Of a stretch of DNA of 64,000 nucleotides, positions 59,862 to 64,000 are shown in pieces. A program made the position numbers and the translations under genes. Below the pieces are notes generated by a model, which saw only the letters and a program-made list of their open reading frames with translations, did no database searches and was not told the DNA's origin. Source of the DNA: Aidingimonas halophila (GTDB taxonomy: Bacteria > Pseudomonadota > Gammaproteobacteria > Pseudomonadales > Halomonadaceae). The stretch covers positions 62,001 through 126,000 of the forward strand of contig NZ_FNNI01000006.1 in NCBI RefSeq assembly GCF_900106955.1, written 5' to 3'. Within the stretch, counting starts at the first letter, position 1; every line of letters starts with the position of its first letter.

Positions 59862-60365
59862 ATGGGCTTGGTTCGCGGTATCACTGTCACGGCATTCTTC
59901 GGCATCGTGCTGTTCGTGCTGATCCCTGTCTATGTGCCCCGCCCTAACTTCATTCCCGGCTTTGCGCCACCGCCGGACATGTGGCCACGCACTATCTCGA
60001 TTCTCGGTATGGGGCTTGGCTTGTTGCTGGCGGCATTATCGTTGTCACGCAAGCCCCAGGCCGATGCCGACCCGGAAGACGCCGGCGCCATTCGCGATGG
60101 CACCCCACTCGGCACGCTGGTACTGCGCTTTGTCTATGCGGTACTGGCATTCGCGGGCTTCATCGTTACGGTGCACTTTGCCGGATTCATCGTGGCGAGC
60201 ATGGCGTTGCTATTCGTTATGCTGTTGCTCACCGGGCAGTGGCAACGCAAGGGCACGGTGGTGCTCGTTGCGCTGTTCCTGCCTCTGGTGCTCTATCTAT
60301 TCTTTTCCAGTGCACTCAACACACGCTTTCCCGCCGGCAGCCTGGTAACGATCCTAGGGTTGTAA
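59862..60365 (+). CDS. tctB: Tripartite tricarboxylate transporter small permease, TctB family (system 2)
   Basis: A 167-residue protein with about four helices (near residues 8-25, 43-60, 88-110 and 115-160) and the usual proline-rich first loop (YVPRPNFIPGFAPPPDMWPR). Position 57 bp after tctC and 28 bp before tctA, and the AGGAGG-type site before the ATG, support the call. Sequence similarity to TctB of system 1 is low, as is normal for this subunit. Confidence 0.88.
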   Translation: MGLVRGITVTAFFGIVLFVLIPVYVPRPNFIPGFAPPPDMWPRTISILGMGLGLLLAALSLSRKPQADADPEDAGAIRDGTPLGTLVLRFVYAVLAFAGFIVTVHFAGFIVASMALLFVMLLLTGQWQRKGTVVLVALFLPLVLYLFFSSALNTRFPAGSLVTILGL

Positions 60366-60393
60366 CGCCGCGCGCATTCCAGGAAACATCACC

Positions 60394-61866
60394 ATGCTCA
60401 ATGACTTGTTGACTGCTTTTCAGGCAGTCGCGACGGTAGAGAATTTTCTGATCATGGCCGCGGGTATCTGGGGCGGTGTGATCATCGGGGCTATCCCGGG
60501 CATGACGGGGACCATGGCGGTCACTCTGGCCCTGCCTTTCACGTTCTACATGGAACCGATTCCCAGCATTTTGCTGCTCGTGGCGTTGTATAAAGGTTCC
60601 ACGTATGGCGGTTCGGTATCCGCCATTCTGATCAAGACGCCGGGCACGGCCTCTGCAGCCTGCACGACTCTGGACGGTTACCCACTGGCTCGCCAGGGTA
60701 AAGCAGGCAAGGCGCTGAACATGGCCCTCTACTCATCGTGCACTGGCGACTTCATCTCCAATATCTCACTGATTTTCATTGCGGCTCCACTCGCCATGCT
60801 GGCACTGCGCATCGGCCCGCCGGAATACTTCATGCTGATGGTGTTCGCGCTGACCACCGTGGCCGGTGTTTCCGGGCGTTCCCTGCTGCTGGGGCTGATT
60901 TCCGCTTGCCTGGGACTGCTGCTGGCAACCGTCGGCGAGGATATGTACGGCTCGTTTCGCTTCGACATGACCGTCGAAATGCGAGATGGGCTGTCGGTCG
61001 CCCCGGTGCTCATTGGATTGTTCGCCATCCCGGAGCTGTTGAAGCTTGTCGTGTTCCGGCATGCGGGTGCCAAGACCGCCCTTGAGCTTGGCGACAATCG
61101 CGTCACTCGGGCCGAACTGCGCCGTTCCTTGAGGTCACTGTTCAAGGGTAGCTTGATCGGTGTCGTGATGGGCGCCATTCCAGGTATCGGCCCCTCGGCA
61201 GCGGCATTTTCTTCCTACGGTGAAGCCCAACGCACGTCGAAGAATCACGCCAACTTCGGCAAAGGGGAAATCGAGGGAATCGCCGCGTCGGAATCGGCCA
61301 ACAATGGCTGTTGTGGTTCCACGATGATCCCGCTGCTGGCATTGGGCATTCCGGGCGATGTAATCACCGGTGTGATGTTGGGCGCGTTCATGATTCACGG
61401 ACTGACACCCGGTCCAATGCTCTTCGAAGAGAACCTCAATGAAGTCTACATGCTGTTCATCGGCATGCTGTTTTCCTCGATCCTGCTGTTCGGGGCCGGT
61501 AAGGCGACGATGCGGTTCTTCACCCATATTTCTCGCATCCCGCCCGGGCTGATGGCCCCCATCGTCTTGATCCTGTGCTTGTTCGGTATCTTTGCGATCG
61601 CCAACAGCATGTACGACGTGATCGTACTACTCGCGATGGGTGTGTTCGGTTTCCTCATGTTCCTGTTCGCGATTCCGGCAGCTCCGTTTCTGATCGCATT
61701 CATCCTCGGCCCGATGCTGGAAGAGAACTTACGCCGCGCTCTCGCCATTTCCCGTGGCGACCCAAGCATCCTCGTGTCATCGCCGATCACCTGGCTATTC
61801 GCGGCACTGGCGGTTTTCGTGGTCGCTGTCACGATCCGTCGACAATTGAAGAAGGCCAGCGCATGA
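60394..61866 (+). CDS. tctA: Tripartite tricarboxylate transporter large permease, TctA family (system 2)
   Basis: A 490-residue membrane protein with about 12 helices. Paired motifs: GAIPGMTGTMAVTLALPFTF (near residue 33) and MGAIPGIGPSAAAFSSYGEA (near 262), plus AASESANNGCCGSTMIPLLA (near 300). It forms the transport channel for the ligand of the TctC upstream. Its stop overlaps the start of the M20 hydrolase (ATGA), so import and hydrolysis are directly coupled in translation. Confidence 0.94.
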   Translation: MLNDLLTAFQAVATVENFLIMAAGIWGGVIIGAIPGMTGTMAVTLALPFTFYMEPIPSILLLVALYKGSTYGGSVSAILIKTPGTASAACTTLDGYPLARQGKAGKALNMALYSSCTGDFISNISLIFIAAPLAMLALRIGPPEYFMLMVFALTTVAGVSGRSLLLGLISACLGLLLATVGEDMYGSFRFDMTVEMRDGLSVAPVLIGLFAIPELLKLVVFRHAGAKTALELGDNRVTRAELRRSLRSLFKGSLIGVVMGAIPGIGPSAAAFSSYGEAQRTSKNHANFGKGEIEGIAASESANNGCCGSTMIPLLALGIPGDVITGVMLGAFMIHGLTPGPMLFEENLNEVYMLFIGMLFSSILLFGAGKATMRFFTHISRIPPGLMAPIVLILCLFGIFAIANSMYDVIVLLAMGVFGFLMFLFAIPAAPFLIAFILGPMLEENLRRALAISRGDPSILVSSPITWLFAALAVFVVAVTIRRQLKKASA

Positions 61867-63101
61867 ACACCAAAGACACCGACCCAAGATGTGATGCGAC
61901 AAGGAACCGATACATGCAAGCAGAAGTCACACGGCATGGACATAGCCAACTCGAAGCGGCCATGGCTCATCTGAGCGACCTGATCGGCTTCGATACGACC
62001 AGTGCCTACTCCAATCTTGAGATCATCTCACATATCGAGACCTTCCTGACCCACTGGGGTTGTGAAACGACGGTACTACCCGACACCAGCGGCAACAAAG
62101 CCAATCTCGTAGCACGGCTGGGCCCCAAGGATGTCCCGGGCATCGTCCTTTCGGGACATACCGATGTGGTGCCCGCCAGGCCAGCTAGCTGGGCCAGCGC
62201 GCCGTTCACTATGGAGCAACGCGGTAGCCGGTTGTTCGGGCGGGGTACATGCGACATGAAGGGATTTCTGGCGTGTATGCTTGCCGCGGTTCCGGCCTTC
62301 TCCCAGGGACAACTATCACGGCCGTTCTATTTCTGTTTCTCGCACGATGAGGAAGTGGGGTGTCAGGGGGCACCGGCGATCGCTCGCTATCTAGCCGCAC
62401 TCGACACCCCTCCTGCCCTGGCGATCATCGGGGAACCCAGTGAGATGCAACTGGTAACCGGCCAGAAAGGCAAAGTCGCCATGACCGTGACGGTCCATGG
62501 CGACGGTGGGCACTCATCCTTTGCCCCCCAGCACGTCAACGCCGTGGAGTATGCCTCACGCATCATCGAGATGGTATCGCAGCGATCGCGACGATATGAG
62601 CGAGAAGGCCCCTTCGATCACGATTTCACCGTTCCCCACTCGACCGCACTCACTACCTTGGTGGAAGGCGGCATCGCCACCAATGTCACTCCCGACACCT
62701 GCCGATTCACGTTTGAACTTCGCAGCATCGATCAGGCATCCGCTGAAGCGGATATGCAGGCCCTGATAGCCGACGTGGAACAGGCGCTGCTCCCCGAGAT
62801 GCAACGACAAGCCGACAAGGCCGGTATCGAATGGCGTGAACTGTTCTCCTACCCGGCGATGAGCGATGCCAGCGACACTGATATCTTCAAGCGGATCGAA
62901 CCGATTCTGCCCGACCGGGGCGGCAAGGTGTCCTATGGTTCCGAAGGTGGTGTGTTCGAGATCGAAGGTGGCATCCCCTCCCTCATTATCGGGCCCGGCT
63001 CGATCCGTCAGGCGCACAAGACGGATGAATTCATCGAAATCGATCAATTGAGCCAGTGCCTGACCTTCTTCGATACGCTCAACGACTGGATGAGGCACTG
63101 A
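61863..63101 (+). CDS. M20-family deacylase (ArgE/acetylornithine deacetylase-like)
   Basis: A 412-residue zinc peptidase-family enzyme. The metal-binding motifs are SGHTDVVPARPASWASAPF (near residue 98), GRGTCDMKGFLACML (near 130), FSHDEEVGCQGAPAIA (catalytic Glu, near 160) and a C-terminal SIRQAHKTDEFIE His. It would remove an acyl group from an N-acyl amino acid. I choose the ATG at 61863 that overlaps tctA. An ATG at 61914 is a possible later start that better matches the usual ArgE N-terminus. It is not the arginine pathway enzyme by context. Confidence 0.88.
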   Translation: MNTKDTDPRCDATRNRYMQAEVTRHGHSQLEAAMAHLSDLIGFDTTSAYSNLEIISHIETFLTHWGCETTVLPDTSGNKANLVARLGPKDVPGIVLSGHTDVVPARPASWASAPFTMEQRGSRLFGRGTCDMKGFLACMLAAVPAFSQGQLSRPFYFCFSHDEEVGCQGAPAIARYLAALDTPPALAIIGEPSEMQLVTGQKGKVAMTVTVHGDGGHSSFAPQHVNAVEYASRIIEMVSQRSRRYEREGPFDHDFTVPHSTALTTLVEGGIATNVTPDTCRFTFELRSIDQASAEADMQALIADVEQALLPEMQRQADKAGIEWRELFSYPAMSDASDTDIFKRIEPILPDRGGKVSYGSEGGVFEIEGGIPSLIIGPGSIRQAHKTDEFIEIDQLSQCLTFFDTLNDWMRH

Positions 63102-63102
63102 C

Positions 63103-64000
63103 ATGCATCGACCGGTAACGATCGACAGCGAGCGCCTTTGGCATCGCCTGGAACGGTTGGCAACATTCACGGATCCGGACCGCCCCTGGACACGACGGGC
63201 CTTCACCGATCGCTATCTGGAGGCGCGTGCCTGGCTACGCAGGGAGATGGAGCAGGCTGGGCTCACGACACGCCTGGACGATGCCGCCAATCTCATCGGG
63301 ACACTACCGGGTAGCCAGCCCGACCTGGCCCCCATCGCAGTCGGCAGCCATATCGACACGGTTGTCGGTGGCGGACGTTACGACGGCACCCTGGGCGTGC
63401 TGGCCGGTCTCGAGGCGGTTCAGAGTCTTCGCGAGGCCGGCATTACACTGACGCATAGTGTCGAGGTAATCGATTTCCTTTCCGAGGAGCCGAGCGACTA
63501 TGGTGTGTCCTGCATTGGCAGCAGAGCGATGACAGGCGCCCTTTCGTCCGCCATGCTCGATTTCCGGGAACCCGGCGGGGAAACCTTGCGAGACGCCATT
63601 CGCCGAATGGGAGGCATACCGGAAGCCCTCGGTACTACATTGCGGCGGTCGGGAGATCTATCGGCCTTTATCGAATTGCACATCGAACAGGGGCGGGTTC
63701 TCGAACAGCAGGATGTGCCGATCGGCGTCGTGAGCGATATCGTGGGCATTCGTCGCTACGATATCGTCATCAACGGACAAGCCGACCATGCCGGGACCAC
63801 GCCGATGGCGTTACGGCGTGATGCGCTCGCCGAAGCGGCGAGCTTGATTCAACGCATCCAGCACGACGCCGAAACACAAGCCAAAGGGGACGATTATCTA
63901 GTGGCGACAGTCGGGCGACTGGAGGTCTCACCCAATGCCGCCAATGCAATTCCGGACACGGTAACGATGGTGTTGGAAATTCGCAGTGACAATGCGGCTC
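63103..64000 (+). CDS. M20-family hydrolase of the hydantoinase/carbamoylase group (3' end cut off)
   Basis: The frame starts at the ATG at 63103, 1 bp after the upstream stop, and runs off the right edge after about 299 codons of an expected 410. Motifs match the family: VGSHIDTVVGGGRYDGTLGV (near residue 84), IDFLSEEPSDYG (near 126), IELHIEQGRVLEQQ (near 188) and NGQADHAGTTPMAL (near 224). It is a paralogue of the enzyme at 2286-3551, beside a different transporter. The metal His near the C-terminus lies outside the window. Confidence 0.87.
   Translation, partial: MHRPVTIDSERLWHRLERLATFTDPDRPWTRRAFTDRYLEARAWLRREMEQAGLTTRLDDAANLIGTLPGSQPDLAPIAVGSHIDTVVGGGRYDGTLGVLAGLEAVQSLREAGITLTHSVEVIDFLSEEPSDYGVSCIGSRAMTGALSSAMLDFREPGGETLRDAIRRMGGIPEALGTTLRRSGDLSAFIELHIEQGRVLEQQDVPIGVVSDIVGIRRYDIVINGQADHAGTTPMALRRDALAEAASLIQRIQHDAETQAKGDDYLVATVGRLEVSPNAANAIPDTVTMVLEIRSDNAA

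Overview
The window looks like a chromosome segment of a moderately halophilic gammaproteobacterium, most likely Halomonas or another member of the Halomonadaceae. This is an inference from the high GC of most genes, acidic periplasmic proteins, many TRAP and TTT carboxylate transporters, the complete hut pathway and the dispersed REP-like palindromes. I see no rRNA, tRNA, prophage or CRISPR array. The left and right edges both cut genes.

Layout. (1) 1-6350: TRAP transporter (DctPQM) followed by an M20 carbamoylase-type hydrolase and two amidases, a scavenging operon for amide or N-carbamoyl compounds. (2) 6616-6994: orphan Phd-type antitoxin beside a truncated PIN toxin, then a REP. (3) 7001-21830, all on the minus strand: surface polysaccharide locus. 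Reading from its promoter side: two Wzz-type proteins, each preceded by an ops (RfaH) element; UDP-glucuronate 4-epimerase; UDP-sulfoquinovose synthase homologue; sulfotransferase; EpsG-type polymerase; GT4 glycosyltransferase; second sulfotransferase; initiating phosphoglycosyl transferase; DegT aminotransferase; Wzx-like flippase; UDP-glucose dehydrogenase. The middle (about 14.45-18.9 kb) is clearly AT-rich. Just before ugd the locus is interrupted by an MqsR-MqsA-SecB-like toxin-antitoxin-chaperone (TAC) operon, flanked by a direct repeat of the ugd 5' end and a fragment of the aminotransferase 3' end.

(4) 22341-31851: histidine utilisation: hutC repressor, a YjiH-type membrane protein, hutI, hutG, hutU, hutH and a NhaC-superfamily transporter, with three TGTATATACA-like HutC boxes. 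(5) 31900-36730: a decayed patch with REP/BIME palindromes, an MntA-HepT toxin-antitoxin pair, a pirin gene and a LysR gene that have both lost their 5' ends, a PerM/AI-2E family protein, and the first of two nearly identical Rpn nuclease genes. (6) 36753-41323: LysR, NCS2 nucleobase permease, amidohydrolase and TauE exporter.

(7) 41399-42048: HigBA/NadTS-type toxin-antitoxin pair with operator. (8) 42086-51343: sugar-acid catabolism (2-hydroxyacid dehydrogenase, DapA-family aldolase, mandelate-racemase-family dehydratase, TctABC transporter, IlvD/Edd dehydratase, GntR regulator). (9) 51629-56289: orphan periplasmic binding protein with a three-subunit HcnABC/D-hydroxyproline-dehydrogenase-like flavoenzyme and LysR. 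(10) 56330-57671: IS3 remnant, second Rpn copy and a BIME. (11) 57707-64000: LysR and a second TctCBA transporter leading into an M20 deacylase and a truncated carbamoylase.

Most of the window is ordinary catabolic cassettes with their own transporter and regulator. The most unusual parts are the TAC operon between duplicated ugd pieces, the sulfoquinovose/sulfotransferase polysaccharide locus with two ops elements, and the duplicated rpn genes. Each rpn copy has a consensus Shine-Dalgarno and start codon inside the gene that would produce a small C-terminal protein.
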